Shown here: piece by piece, positions 11,455 through 22,674 of the stretch
Layout of the letters: the number at the start of each line of letters is the position of its first letter
Position numbering within the stretch: the first letter of the stretch is position 1
DNA from: Scilla litardierei
Taxonomy: Eukaryota > Streptophyta > Magnoliopsida > Asparagales > Asparagaceae
Length of the DNA: 64,000 nt
NCBI GenBank assembly: GCA_030789695.1
Contig: CM061141.1
Span: forward strand, 321,162,452-321,226,451
Direction: 5' to 3'
The notes under the pieces: generated by a model
Told to the model about the DNA's origin: nothing
Seen by the model: the letters and a program-made list of their open reading frames with translations, nothing else
Databases searched by the model: none
Made by a program: the position numbers and the translations under genes

Positions 11455-12293
11455 CAAGGTTATAAATGGCGTGAGGCGTGGCGTGGCGGTGAAATCAAGC
11501 CTCAAGCCTTAGGAGCCTTGGCGGAGCCACGACGTTTTTCAAGGTATGGCTTAAGGCAGCAAATGTGTGTATATATTATATAATATATAGAGAGGTAGAC
11601 AGTAAACTACGACGTTTTTCAAGGCGTGGCTTAAGGCGGCAAATGTGTGTATATATTATATAATATATAGAGAGGTAGACAGTAAACTATGCTCCACTTA
11701 GATGGATTAGTTTTCAAATCCTACCAAATCCATAACATTCCATCTACATTGAGATGTGTGCTTACTGCTTACAATTAACTAAAGTGTTATTTTACTAAAA
11801 AGCAATTGTTTACAAAATAAAAAGCATGTGACCTCAATACGTCATCAATATCAAAGCAATCGATTAACACAGTTGTTAAAGCTATTTGGATAATTGGATT
11901 TAAACGAAATCTGCTGAAACTTGAAGGAACATTGATTTTTGCATGTCCTAGTTCAACATCATAAATAAAATTTGTTCACAAGTGCTGTCTGCGAGCGAGA
12001 TGAAAAGCCATAGGCCCCAAATCGAATGCGGGCGGCTACGAGATGAAAAGAAGCCTCAAATAATGAGAACGGGTCGGGTTCGGGTTCTCTTAGCCCTATA
12101 ATGCGGACCCGGGTGCTTTTTTTTTAATTTTAAGGCATGTCTTATGTTTTGTGGCGTGCCTTGTGTCGCCATGGCGCGCCATGGCAGCGTGCCGCCTCAA
12201 AGAGTCAACTTGGGCATTAACGGGGCATGAGGGTGGAGCCTTTGCCGCCATGGCGCGCCATGGCGTCGCCGTGGTTATTTTTTAAGAACCTTG
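11455..12293. mobile_element. Non-autonomous hAT-type element, 839 bp
   Basis: It is flanked by perfect 8-bp target-site duplications AACTTAAT at 11447-11454 and 12294-12301. The ends are CAAGGTT and AACCTTG, a 7-bp terminal inverted repeat. Eight-bp duplications are diagnostic of the hAT superfamily. There is no coding capacity. Inside are an 80-bp tandem duplication (11529-11688) and two perfect 18-bp palindromes (12168-12185, 12247-12264). Confidence 0.85.
11529..11688 (+). repeat. 80-bp tandem duplication inside the hAT-type element
   Basis: The block from ACGACGTTTTTCAAGG to ACAGTAAACTA is present twice with period 80. The two copies differ at a few positions (aaggtatggc/aaggcgtggc and ggcagc/ggcggc). 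Confidence 0.9.
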
Positions 12294-13599
12294 AACTTAA
12301 TTGATCATCCGGCTAAGGACACTCAATCGGAATATTTAGCATTCAAGAACACAATAAATTGCAATACGGATGGATGTATCATCATAGCACTAATCACATT
12401 TAAACATGGTCTCTTCTCAAAGAGTGCCCACTTGGGTCTTAGCCAATTAAAATGTGTCCTAATAATTCATCCAACATCAACAATATAATAGGCAAAAGGA
12501 AATTAAAGCTATAATTAACATCCAACATTCATGAATCACAATCCAAGCTATTCAACACTACCCAATCATCATGAAAAGGATGGAAATTTTATCTAAAAAT
12601 TATCCCCAACTTCATTACAATAAAGAGATGCCAAAATACAAAGGGGAAGAGGAAAGATTTCACCAAGATCTCTCCAAATGAGCCCTTGCCTCCTCCAATT
12701 TGCTCCTCCACCAAGATTTCTAGCCTCCCATGGCCTCCAAGCCCTAGCCCTAGCCTCTTGGGGAAGAAGAGGGCTCCAAAACCCCCCAAAACTGTAAAAA
12801 AACAGAACAGCCCCTCAATAAACCCTTCAGGCCGCAATAATGCCCAACTGTGGGCTTGCGGGTCGGGCACACCAGCGCCCGACCCGCTGGCGTTGAAGCC
12901 CGCCCACTGGGCATGGGGCATGCGCGGGGCCCGTGCCCCGCCTGCTGCCGTGGGCCGACCCAAAAACGTGCGCGCGCTCAGCTGGTATTTTATTTATTTT
13001 TTTTATTTATAAACAAATGCAGCGGCCCGCTACTGAGAGCGGGCCATGGGAGTTGGGCCGGCGTAGTGGGCCGGCCCACTTTGCCGGTTTTTTTATTTTT
13101 ATTATTTATTTTTTCTTTTCAACATTCCAGAAATGCATTCTTGCTCCAAATAAATCCCGGAAAATAGCTCCAGGCTCCGAAAAATTCTGGAAAAATTCCA
13201 AAAAATCCAGAAAATTTCTAGGAGTACCTGAAAAATAAGAGGAGCAAATATTAGTCCACAAAAACCACATTTTATGTATAAATAGGGATAGGCTTTAATA
13301 ATTCACGATATCACAAATACGCCCGTATCAAGCCAAAATTAACATGATATACATATAAAATGCCTAGAAATGGGGGGGCAATATGCAATTTATATCCCGA
13401 ATCAGGGGGATGCGCTCCTGCATAGGGAGGATCCGCTCAATCTGCTGAGGGGTCACGACGGTCAGCACTGGGCTAGGGAGCACTATATAATCGGCGTTAT
13501 AACGCCCGTGAAGATAAACCTAGTGTCGATCACCATGGCCCCTAATAATTTGTATGTGTGTAAGCACACACAAGGATAGGGTGGTAGGGCATGTCGCCT

Positions 13600-15480
13600 C
13601 TAGAAGATCCTAGGGGAGGACCAGATTTTCCCTAAGGGCGATGATGGTGAAAAAGCCGCCACAACAGATGGGGTCCCTCTGCAAAGTAGCAGCCCAACAT
13701 AAACGATCACAGAAGATCTGTGCGTGATCAATATGGTAGGAGGGGCGAGAGGTGCCATCTGGTAGTGCCTCGTGAGGGAGGGTCATGCCCCCACAAAAGG
13801 ACGAGCAAGACAAAGGCTTGTTTATGTATAGCATGGTGGTGGCAAGGTGGCGCTGGGCTAGACTAAGGCAGGGGTGGATGATCGAGGATGCATTCGAGCG
13901 GCTAGTGCTGAACGAAGGCAAATCGAAAATCCTCTCCCAAAAGCGTGTAGTGTAAATAGTGGGGGGAGTATCCGAGCCGGGGGTATATGTGGTCTCGACG
14001 GTGGGGACTGTAGGCCACTAGAATATGGTCCGGAGTCCCTCGTAAGTGAACTCCATCTCTATGTCCAGTATGGAGAATGCAATCCCCGTGTTGGTACGGC
14101 AAAGTGAGCTGAGGGCCTCTAAGGTCAAGCGAATGTAAGTCTTTGCCATAAGCCCTAGAAAATGCTCCTAGCCCAGGTTCGCATACAACTACCTAACCTC
14201 AAACAAAATGCCTAGTTGCTCTAAGGCTCCTAAGTCTGCGAATTTGGTCGAGACGACTGGGCGCCTAGAGATGTCGGTAAAAGCACGACGATGAGCGTCG
14301 TCTATAAAGGCGATGCCGTAGGTCTCTAGGGGGTGTCTCAGGCTGTGGGGGTGGTAGGGGTGGTGTTGTGGGTATAGGCTGACTCGGGGGGGGGACGGAC
14401 GGACGGACGGGGGCTCCTGTCCTCACTGAGGAGCGTACAGCCTGGCGTTTATTCCTGGTGTGTGGAGGTGAAGGAGATGATGGTGGGGATGGGGTGGTAA
14501 TACGTGTGGCTGTGCATGGTCTAGCACGAGGGGCCCTCTATGAGGACTTCCTCTTCTTGGGATGCTGAGGTGGAGGGGGTGGGGGTTGGGATGGTGGGGT
14601 GGTAGTGGTGGGTGTGGTGGAAGTGTGTGTGGGTGCTGTGGAATGTGGTGGAAGTGTGTGTGGTGGTGGTGGGGATGGTGGTGGTACTGTGGGAGTGGAT
14701 GTGGATGTGGTGGTGGTGGTGGTGCGATGCCTAGAGGAGGTCGGCTTGTGGGATAACATCTTTTGGCGTGTGTGTTGTGGCTGGGATTGAGATGTGTGGG
14801 GGGGCTCGTGTCCCCGCTAAGAAGCCAGCAGCCTGGCATTTCTTCCTGGTGTGTGGGGGTGAAGGAGATGATGGTGTGGATGTGGTGGGAACGCATGTGG
14901 TGGTGCATGGCCTAGCACGAGGGACCCTCTACGTGGACTTCCTCTTTTTGGGATGCTGAGGTGGAGGGGATGGGGGTTGGGATGGTGGGGTGGTAGTGGT
15001 GGGTGTGGTGGAAGTGTGTGTGGGTGCTGTGGAATGTGGTGGAAGTGTGTGTGTGGTGGTGGGGATGGATGTATGTGGTGGTGCTGTGGGAGTAGAAGTG
15101 GATGTGGTGGTTGTGGTGTGATGCCTAGAAGAGGTTGTCTTGTGGGCCAATATCTTTTGGCGTGTGTGTTGTAGCTGGGATTGAGATATGGATAGTCTGG
15201 AAACGGTGGTGGATGTGTGGGGGGTGGAGGACGTGTGTGGGTGGGGTGGTGGTGGATGTGTGTATAATACGTGGTGAAGATGCAACGGAAGTGCGTGGAG
15301 GTGCCATGGAAGTGGTGGTGGTGGAAGTACGTGGGGGTGTCGTGGAAGTGTGTGGAGGCTGAGTGCGTGTGGATGGGGTGGTGGATGTGCGTGGAGGTGC
15401 CGTGGAACGTGGCAGAGATGGTGAGGATGATGATGAGCGGATGATGGCCTTGCGAGGCTTCATGAGCTCGTGCCACAAGC
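13600..15480 (-). pseudogene. ATHILA ORF (PF03078-like), N-terminal and central part
   Basis: The start region (about 15480) encodes a Lys/Arg and Ser-rich beginning, then a very long Thr/Pro/Ser-rich low-complexity segment, partly duplicated (14428-15190). The central part near 13610-14107 encodes LCWAATLQRDPICCGG and upstream YINKPLSCSSF, which resemble the conserved core of ATHILA ORF proteins. Frame changes occur around 13900-13920 and several stops are present. The homologous sequence continues on the far side of the solo LTR. The molecular function of this ORF is not established in the family. The assignment is from remembered family features and order, so moderate confidence. Confidence 0.6.
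14428..15190 (-). repeat. About 391-bp tandem duplication in the ATHILA ORF
   Basis: The anchor GACTTCCTCTT...GGGATGCTGAGG occurs at 14545 and again at 14936, a shift of 391 bp. Flanking GGTG-rich sequence and the TCTTTTGGCGTGTGTGTTG block are likewise present in both copies. The copies are recognisably similar, with scattered substitutions and small indels. Confidence 0.8.
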
Positions 15481-15509
15481 GATATAATATATATAATAAT
15501 AAAAAACAA

Positions 15510-16393
15510 TAAGAGGGAAGAGTGGACCCTTAGCGATGCGAGAGCAACGAAAGCTATCTCCTCGAGCGACGTGCCCCTAGGCGGCGATGTAGTCCCGCCA
15601 AACGTCCCACCAAATGTCCCGCCAACCTGAAATTGAAATTGGGCGATTTGGGGGTTGGGGGAGATTGTGGATGGGGGTTATGGAAGGGAGGTGGGCTGTG
15701 CTCGGGTTGGGGGTTGGTGGTTCTCGGGCTCTCCGGGGGGGGGTAGGTGGCGCTCGGACTCAGTAGGGGGGTTTAGGTGGCACTTGGGCTCGGGAAGGGG
15801 GTTTAGGGTTTGGGGGCGAAGGGGGAGAGGGAGGGGATCAGAGGGGGTGTTATGGAGGGGAGGAGAGAGGGGGAGGTGATCGGAAGGGGGTGAGAGAGAG
15901 GGAGGTGCTCGGGGGAGGGGGTCATCGGAGGGGGGAGAGAGCTTGAGGGGAGTTAGGTCTGTGGGGGGGAATCTGGGTCACTCGCTCGAAATTTTCGAGC
16001 GAGCGACCCAAATGAATTTAAAGCGTTTTTTCCCAAGCGGGCGAGCGCTCGGGCGAGCGCTCCTACTCGGGTAACCCATCTCCCCTTCACTGGGTTGGTC
16101 GCTCAGCGATGTGCGCTCGGCCGAGCGATCTGAAATTTCATCATTCTCAACCTTTAGCCCATCTCGTATTTCTTGCCGATTTGAATTTCAACTCCACGCT
16201 CATGTTTTGCTCTTTCGTTCGTCCTCGTGACCGCCAAATACTTGCCAAAATCAACAAACTTTTGTTATTTATGGATTTTTTAATTTCTATAATAAAATCT
16301 CAAAAAATCTAATTAAAACTGAAATGCAGGTAAATATGCCGGGTTACCTCCCGCCAAGCGCTTGTTTAAGATCATTAGCTTGACCCCTATGTT
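15510..16393 (-). other. Spacer between protease remnant and ATHILA ORF
   Basis: Non-coding. The 15640-15960 part is extremely G-rich on the plus strand. The 15966-16140 part carries GAGCGAGCG / GCTCGGCCGAGC motifs like those in the Athila LTRs. The 16320-16390 part (GGGTTACCTCCCGCCAAGCGC on plus) follows the protease frame. RT and integrase, expected in this position in an autonomous Athila, are absent. Confidence 0.55.
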
Positions 16394-19024
16394 TCAGTGA
16401 GGCGATATGTTGGACGCATGCGAGGTGCACCCATCGTTCTTCCCGACCAACCCTTGTGGGGCCGGTTGGTCGAACGCCTCATTCATCTCTAATGCTTGTC
16501 TCTCTTTGGGGTGCCCCAAGGATGCTGCAGCAACCAGGTTTCTGATTTTCACGACGTCCGGGTCGTGATCCTCCAAGGCGAGCACGGCATGCATGCGCGT
16601 CGTCAATCCATCGTCGAGGTCCTCGTCTAGGACCTGCTGATATGCCGCCACGGCTTTCTCGTGCAGAGAATCCAAGCCATGGTCCTCGCTCCGCAGCAGT
16701 GGGCCCTGAAATACTTCTTCAGCTATGAACTCTTCCACAAGCTCATCCTCCACCAATTCAAGATACACGTCGTCCGCAGGGCTCCCTCACCCTCATCTTC
16801 TTAGGTAGCCAAAATACAGCCTCAATGTTTCCGACATTGATGGAGAGTGTGCCTTTTGCACGTCAATCAGCACTCCAGCCGTCGTCATAAACAGGCGACC
16901 TAAAATCAGCTGTGATCCTCCATCTTCTGTCATGTCCATAATACCAAAATCCACCGACACACTCACCCCATCGGGAATCTGTGAGATGACGTCCCTAGCC
17001 ACTCTGACCGGATGCGTCACCGACCTATGTGTGAGCTGGATGGTCATGGCCGTCGGCAGGGCATCAGACTGATGCTTGCCCCCAAATCTATCAAGGCCCT
17101 CCTGATGGGGACGCCACCTATGAAGCAAGGGACGGTGAAGCTCACTGGATATGGGAGTTTCTTCGGCAGCTTGTTGCTTCTGAGAAATGAGGACGGTTGC
17201 TCCGCCAATAAAACCTGCTCCGTCTTCCTCTTCCCCGAGATTAGTTCCTTAAGGAACTTTGCGTACGAGGGTATCTCCATGAGGGCGTCCATGAGCAGAA
17301 TATTCAGCTCCACTCCCTTCAGAAGCTCAATGAACTTGGCGTACTTCTCCGTCATTTTTGGCCTTAGCCAATCTACTCGAAAAAGGAACTGGAGCAGGGT
17401 GATACTTGGGCTTCTCCACGAGACTTGCACTTTCCTTGATCACTTCCTCAACTACGGGAGACCTATCTCTCTCAACGGTGGTAGGCTACTCCTCAGCCTC
17501 AATATCTCCACCATCAATAACCAGTGGGAGCTCACCTATCACCTCATAGGGTGATGCAGCTGTGGGAATCATCACCGGTGGCTCCGGATCCATCGTCGAT
17601 AGGCCGCTGCGGGTGGTGATGGCATGGGCGCTCTCCCTGGGGTTCTTCTCTGGCTGAGCGGGGATCTTGCCTTGGGACTGTGCCATCTTACTCAGCTGCT
17701 CCTTCAGCTGATCCACCATGGTGGAAAGTTCCTTGCTGCGGGCCGCATGGTCTAGATTGAGCTTTGCCTGCTCCTCGATGAATCTCTCCAAAGTGGCCTC
17801 CAAGGAGGATTTCTGCTAAGCTAGAGGAGGAGCGGGCAAAGCTAGCTGCTGCTGGTACCCTGGCGGTCTATAGGAGACATACGGTCTCTGCCCAGATTGC
17901 TGCTGCTGTGGATGGTACTACTGCAGCTGATACTACTGTGGTTGATGCTGATGCTGATGCTGCTGATGCTGCTGCTGCTGATACTGCTGCTGCTAATGGG
18001 GTTGCTGCTATGCTCCACTGCTATTCTTGCACTGGAAACCAGGATGGTTTCTCCATGACGGGTTCCTGTAGGCTCCTTTGTTTCATCCTCTATCATCGGA
18101 GGTGTAGTTGGCCTCCTATGTTGTTACAGGAGGTACTTGGTAGGAGTAGATCCCGCCATTGGGTCCCTGATCTGTGCACCTCTTGTAGGCGGCGTATGTG
18201 TTGGTGGAGGGGAGGGCGAGCTGGGTCTAGCGTTGAGTCGGTGCTCCAATCTGGCCATCTGCTGTGTAAGGGATTTGAGACGGCCATAAAAAATAGCCGT
18301 CTCGCTGACTTCATACCGGCCTCCTCCTAGGGCCTTGGTGATAGTCGAGGTAGACCTGTCATCACCCCAATGTTGGTTGTTGGCTACCATGGCCTCAAGG
18401 ATCCTCATGGCCTCAGCTGGCTCTTTCCCCGTTAAGGCCCCATTCACCGTAGCATCAACTACTTGTGTCCGAACGTATTCCACTGTAGAAAGATATGACC
18501 AAGTCCCACGTGGCGATGCGACGGTTCAGACACTGATGCTGGAGGTCCTTGTATCGTTCTCAGGCCTCATACAAAGAATTCTGTCCCCCTTGCTTGAAAT
18601 TGGTGATTTGGTTCCGAAGACGCAACATCTTCGAAGGGGGGAAGTATTTGGTGATGAAGGCCTCCGTCAGTTGCTCCCAAGTTATGAAGGTGTTAGGCGC
18701 TTGGGACATCAGCCAATAATGGGCCTTATCCTTCAGGGTGAAGGGGAAGAGCCGCAACCTGATCGCATCATCGCTGACCCCTTGCATCTGGAATGTGGAG
18801 CACTTGCCTAAGAACACCTCCATGTGGTGACTGGGGTTCTCATGTGAGAGCCCATAGAAACAGTCTTGTTGCATCAGCAAGATGAGCCATGTCTTTAGCT
18901 CGAAGTTCCCCTCTCGGAACGACGGTAGTGTCACGGAGGAAGCTAGGGTAGTGCCGGGTCTCATAAAATACCGGATCAATTCTGGTGGAATGAGGGGATG
19001 TGGTCCTATGGGAGGCTCAGCCAT
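16394..19024 (-). pseudogene. Athila-2 gag-protease, broken
   Basis: The start at 19024 (MAEPPIGPHPL) leads into the Retrotrans_gag core. Recognisable motifs are FELKTWLILLMQQDCFYGL, FPFTLKDKAHYWL and FKQGGQNSLYEA. A frameshift follows near 18555. Continuation frames carry a Gln/His-rich section (17900-18100) and a coil (LKEQLSKMAQSQGKIPAQPE, 17660-17720). An aspartic-protease-like segment at 16793-17430 has ALIDLGASISLMP, where the usual D-S/T-G is D-L-G as in Athila, followed by the downstream LILGRLFM..AGVLIDV block. The last frame ends at 16394 without entering RT. Multiple shifts make it non-functional as it stands. Confidence 0.8.
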
Positions 19025-19289
19025 TGCTACCCTTCTCCTTCTATCTGCTGGGAGTCTCCTTGTGGTGGCCTCTATCTCATGATCAAAGGGTAAAAGATCT
19101 TCTCCTCCCTGAGAACATGTCTACATGCAAAATAGAGGCACTAAAGAAAATCGTGAAACTCGTTAGCAAAAAGAGAAAAGAGTGTAATAAGAGAACAAAA
19201 GGAATAAAATAAAATAAAAATAAGTGGTGGGGTGTTAAGTGTGGATGAAACCAACACTCTCCAACCATAAGCTAAAGCAAACTATTGCC

Positions 19290-19307
19290 TCCCTGGCAAC
19301 GGTGCCA
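19290..19307 (-). other. Athila-2 primer-binding site
   Basis: The minus strand reads TGGCACCGTTGCCAGGGA, a diverged form of the tRNA-Asp type site TGGCGCCGTTGCCGGGGA. It lies 6 bases inside the LTR edge. Confidence 0.75.
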
Positions 19308-19313
19308 AAAACT

Positions 19314-21054
19314 TGTTCGGTCCCTAGGTTTGCACCACGAGGGCACGAATCACCGCAAGTGCACAGTGTGTTATAGTATAGAAAGATAGTCGAACTCAGG
19401 GAGGCGATCATTTAACGCTTAGCTTTATATGGAAGGAGGAGAGTATGTGGTCGGGGGTTGTCACGAGTGATTGATTAGTTGATTGTGGAAATCGAGAGTT
19501 AACTAGAAATTAAACGTCTAAGGCTTTCGGGATTTCCCGCTAGGCCATTTGGTTACGGATGCCAGGTCAAATGGCCCTTACGTCGGACGATGGATTAGGG
19601 TAAGAGTGTCACATCCATGGATGAGAACGAGTACTTAACTGTTGTTGTTCCTACTCGTCTAACACATCCCTATGAGAAACAATGCTCTCGTAGTCGGCTT
19701 CTCACAGAAATGTGTGCATTAAGCTTGACACTTGGTCCCGCCTCGCAGATCCTCATCCACTCTCGTGATCTATGGAGTGCGACACTATCCTATGGTTATT
19801 TCTAGCAATCGGCTGCTCTCTCTGTCACAGACTAGAGGATTGGAGATTAGCGATCGCCCCGCCTCTCGCGTCACTCTTGTAATCACGAGTCCTGGAGAAC
19901 GGCCGCTAAGCCTAAATCGGATTCGTGGGGATTCTCCCCAAGATACGAAGCCGCCTTCGCGATACCCCGATCCTAGGGCCAATCCCCCAAAACCCTTGTT
20001 CAGACCTCCATAGGACAACCCTAGATTGATCTAACGGGGGTCTAACCTAACATCCGATCCCTAGGATCCTAAGGATCGTCCCTAAGCCCTTGATATCCAC
20101 TACTCTAGCATGGCAAAAAAATCTAAATACGATAGCAATAGAGATAAGCATATCCAATCGGTCAAATTGCTTGAAATTAATTTCAATAGAGAGAGCAAGG
20201 AAATAAGAGCAATGGTAAAGAAATCAAGGAAATCCAACCACAAACAAAGAATTAGATTGCAAAAGAGTTTACCAAAAGAGAGCTCCCAAAATAGCTCTAA
20301 GGGTTTTGCAACATAAAATTAAAGCTTAACATATTCTAAAAATGTGTTACTATTTACAAAAAACGGGTTGGGTTCGGGTTTTACAAGAAAACCAACTCGA
20401 AACCCATTAATTCAAGTCAGATATGAGTCTGCCGACCTACCGCTCGGCCGAGCGCTGTGCTCGCTTGGCCGAGCGGTGCATTGTGTAGTGCTTTGCTTGG
20501 CGCTCGAGAAGGGGCCGCTCGGGTGAGCGAGTTGAGTCGATTGCCTGAGCGTCATGTCGCTCGGTCGAGCGAATTAAGCTCCAAGAATTCCGGAGCCAAA
20601 GTCCTTCATTTATTGGGCTCCTCTGACGGCTAGCTCGGGCGAGTGGTCTGGTCGCTCAGGCGAGCGAGCTTGTCGCTCGGCCGAGTGCCCCGAGGAAGAA
20701 CTTGGCTGCTCCTTGGCATATCACAGCTCGGCCAAGCTCATCATGCGCTCGGTCGAGTGATTTTGAAATTTCCTCCAAGCTTCTTCTCTCCTCTTCTTAA
20801 CTCCTCTTCTACTCCTCTCCTTCGCTTCTTTGGCCTCCTTGGGTTGTCGTGGCAAGGTGAAGCGGGCTTTGACGTCGATATTGTGCCCAGAACCCCATAT
20901 CGCTCCAAATCGCGCCGAATTCCCTAAAAACAAATAAAACATCGAAAGAATCAAGAATATCGAGAAAAGCACGATATAATACGAAAATATGTATTCCGAC
21001 GATCGAAACAACATGGGAATGCATGGTAAAAACATGGAAAATATAGACACAACA
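19314..21054 (-). repeat. Athila-2 5' LTR
   Basis: In plus orientation it runs from TGTTCGGTCCCTAGG to TATAGACACAACA (1741 bp, TG...CA). Its last 340 bp parallel the truncated 3' LTR at 8312-8668. GCTCGGCCGAGC-type motifs cluster at 20440-20760. Confidence 0.8.
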
Positions 21055-21922
21055 GTTGCTCCTTTGACTTACAGCTGACGATACGTTAGTGTCGTTCAGT
21101 GGCGAAAGGGTGGCTCTTTTACTTACGGCTGATGACACGTAAGGGTCGTTCAGTGGCGAAGGGATGGCCCTTCGACTTACGGCTGACAACATGTTAGGGT
21201 CGTTCCGTGGTGAAGGGGTGGCCCCTTCGACTTACAACTGACGACACTAGGGAGTCGTTCAGTGGCAAAGGGGTTGCCCTTTCGAATTATGGCTGACGAC
21301 ACAAGAGAGGCGTTCCGTATAGAAAGAGTGGCCCTTCGACTTACGACTGACGACGTGAGAGAGTTGTTCCGTTGCAAAGGGGTGGCCCCTTCGACTTACG
21401 GCTGATGACGCATTAGGGTCGTTCATTGATGAAGGGGTGGCCCCTTCGACTTACGGTTGACGACACTAGGGAGTCGTTCTGTGGCAAAGGGGTGGCCCCT
21501 GTGACTTACGGCTACGAGAGAGTCGTTTGGCGAAGGGGTGGCCCTTCGACTTACGGCTGACGACGCGAGAGAGTGGTTCCGTAGGGGTGGCCCTTCGACT
21601 TACGGCTGACGATGCGAGAGAGTCGTTCAGTGGCAAAGGGGTGGCCCCTTCGACCTATGGCTGACGATACGTTAGGATCGTTCAGTGGTAAAGTGGTGGC
21701 CCTTTGACTTACAATTGATGACACGTTAGGGAGTTGTTCAGTGGTGAAGGGGTTGCCCTTCAACTTACGACTGATGACACATTAGGATTGTTCAGTGGCG
21801 AAGGGGTGGCCCTTCGACTTACGGCCGATGACACATTAGAGAGTCGTTCAGTGACGAATGGGTGGCCCCTCGACTTACGGCTGACGACACGTTATGGCCG
21901 TCCAGTTGCAAAGGGGTGGTCC
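21055..21922. repeat. Tandem satellite, about 54-57 bp unit, left block
   Basis: The core CGACTTACGGCTGACGAC recurs about every 54-57 bp, followed by a GTTAGGGTCGTTCAGTGG / GAGAGAGTCGTT half and AAGGGGTGGCCC. Roughly 16 diverged units are visible. The block ends where a long LTR inserts at 21923 and resumes at 32150, so both blocks were one array. Confidence 0.9.
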
Positions 21923-22301
21923 TGTTGGAAGCGACGATCTAGGATATCTAGTTTGATGATAACAAACGTGTGTGAACTATTTAACGTGTGTGCTAAGTGT
22001 GTTTCAGGAATGGCAAAGTCGTAGTTCTTCAAAGGTTGAATAAGCCATAGCGTTGGAGAAATTGATATTCATATAGCAAATGGGAGATGAAGGAATGACT
22101 ATACACAAAGCAATGTGGACTAAGTCCAATATGGGATGAGATGGATTTGGTTAAATCAAGTAGAAAGATTTGCAAAGATTTTCAACCATCCTATTCCTAT
22201 TCAAAACCCCATCTAATACCCAATCTCCTAAAAATCCACATTGCCGACCTCTCCTAACCCTATTGGAAAACCCTAGCAAGGCCTTATAAAAACCCATTTT
22301 C

Positions 22302-22376
22302 TAGGGTTGAAACAGTGTGGCACACATTGAAGAAGAGGCCTGCCAGATAGTTTCTCCAAGGCAAAATCATCCAACG
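22302..22376 (+). repeat. 75-bp direct repeat, left copy
   Basis: TAGGGTTGAAACAGTGTGG...CATCCAACG, ending exactly where the copia-1 LTR begins. It is nearly identical to 29201-29275, with two substitutions seen. Confidence 0.95.
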
Positions 22377-22578
22377 TGTTATGAATGAGGGAGGCCAGGC
22401 CTTTGGCCTCCCCTCCTTCATTACCCATTCATTAGGTCCCCCATTACTTAGAGTAATGGGGACCCTTGGTCTACTAGAGGCTATTGGCCTCCCCACTATG
22501 AGATAAATAAATAGAGCACCATGGCTCTTAGCTATGGTTACTCATTCTTAGCAATGAATGATCTCTCTCTCCTCTCTC

Positions 22579-22610
<32 letters not shown>

Positions 22611-22661
22611 CTCTCTCCTCTCTCCTCTCTCTCTCTCGCTCGAGTTTATTTTCATCCAACA
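22377..22661 (+). repeat. Copia-1 5' LTR (285 bp)
   Basis: TGTTATGAATGAGGG...TTTTCATCCAACA, directly followed by the priming site CGTTATCAGCACG. It contains a (CT)n microsatellite at 22559-22637 close to its 3' end. Confidence 0.8.
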
Positions 22662-22674
22662 CGTTATCAGCACG
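22662..22674 (+). other. Copia-1 primer-binding site
   Basis: CGTTATCAGCACG begins right after the LTR end. The same sequence, with one or two changes, follows the LTRs of copia-2 (38264) and copia-3 (35146-35160, minus). The matching tRNA is not assigned here. Confidence 0.65.

Larger units (their letters stand above)
11164..13330 (-). mobile_element. Solo LTR (Athila-like) inserted in the ATHILA ORF
   Basis: On the minus strand it begins TGATACGGGCGTATTTGTGA at 13330 and ends CTCCTACA at 11164. The coding homology of the ATHILA ORF resumes on both sides. The plus-orientation left end shares the TACCGAGTCGGATCACAGGG type of motif with other Athila LTRs here. The pentamer ccaaa occurs at 11159-11163 and at 13333-13337, a likely target-site duplication with a two-base offset on the right. 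No internal region is present, which suggests LTR-LTR recombination. It is interrupted by the hAT-type element at 11455-12293. Confidence 0.65.
8312..21054 (-). mobile_element. Athila-2, non-autonomous derivative lacking RT/integrase
   Basis: On the minus strand: 5' LTR (19314-21054), priming site, gag-protease remnant (16394-19024), GC-rich leader, ATHILA ORF (about 10357-15480, split by a solo LTR), 3' untranslated region, polypurine tract, and 3' LTR (8312-8668, truncated by Athila-1). No RT, RNase H or integrase motif is recognisable between the protease and the ATHILA ORF. The 5' LTR abuts the satellite array at 21054/21055, so the element inserted into that array; gttgc at 21055 would be one target-site duplication copy. 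Confidence 0.75.

Noticed and set aside
14423..14908. His/Pro-rich frame in the ATHILA ORF region as a separate gene
   Set aside because: Alternative reading of the same GGTG repeat tract; the Thr/Pro/Ser-rich frame is continuous with the ATHILA ORF start.
10357..15480. Retroviral-type envelope gene
   Set aside because: The ATHILA ORF lies where an envelope gene would be, but no signal peptide, cleavage site or clear transmembrane segment is visible.
21055..21922. Regular direct repeats resembling a CRISPR array
   Set aside because: Units are contiguous, diverged and lack unique spacers; plant satellite context with no cas genes.
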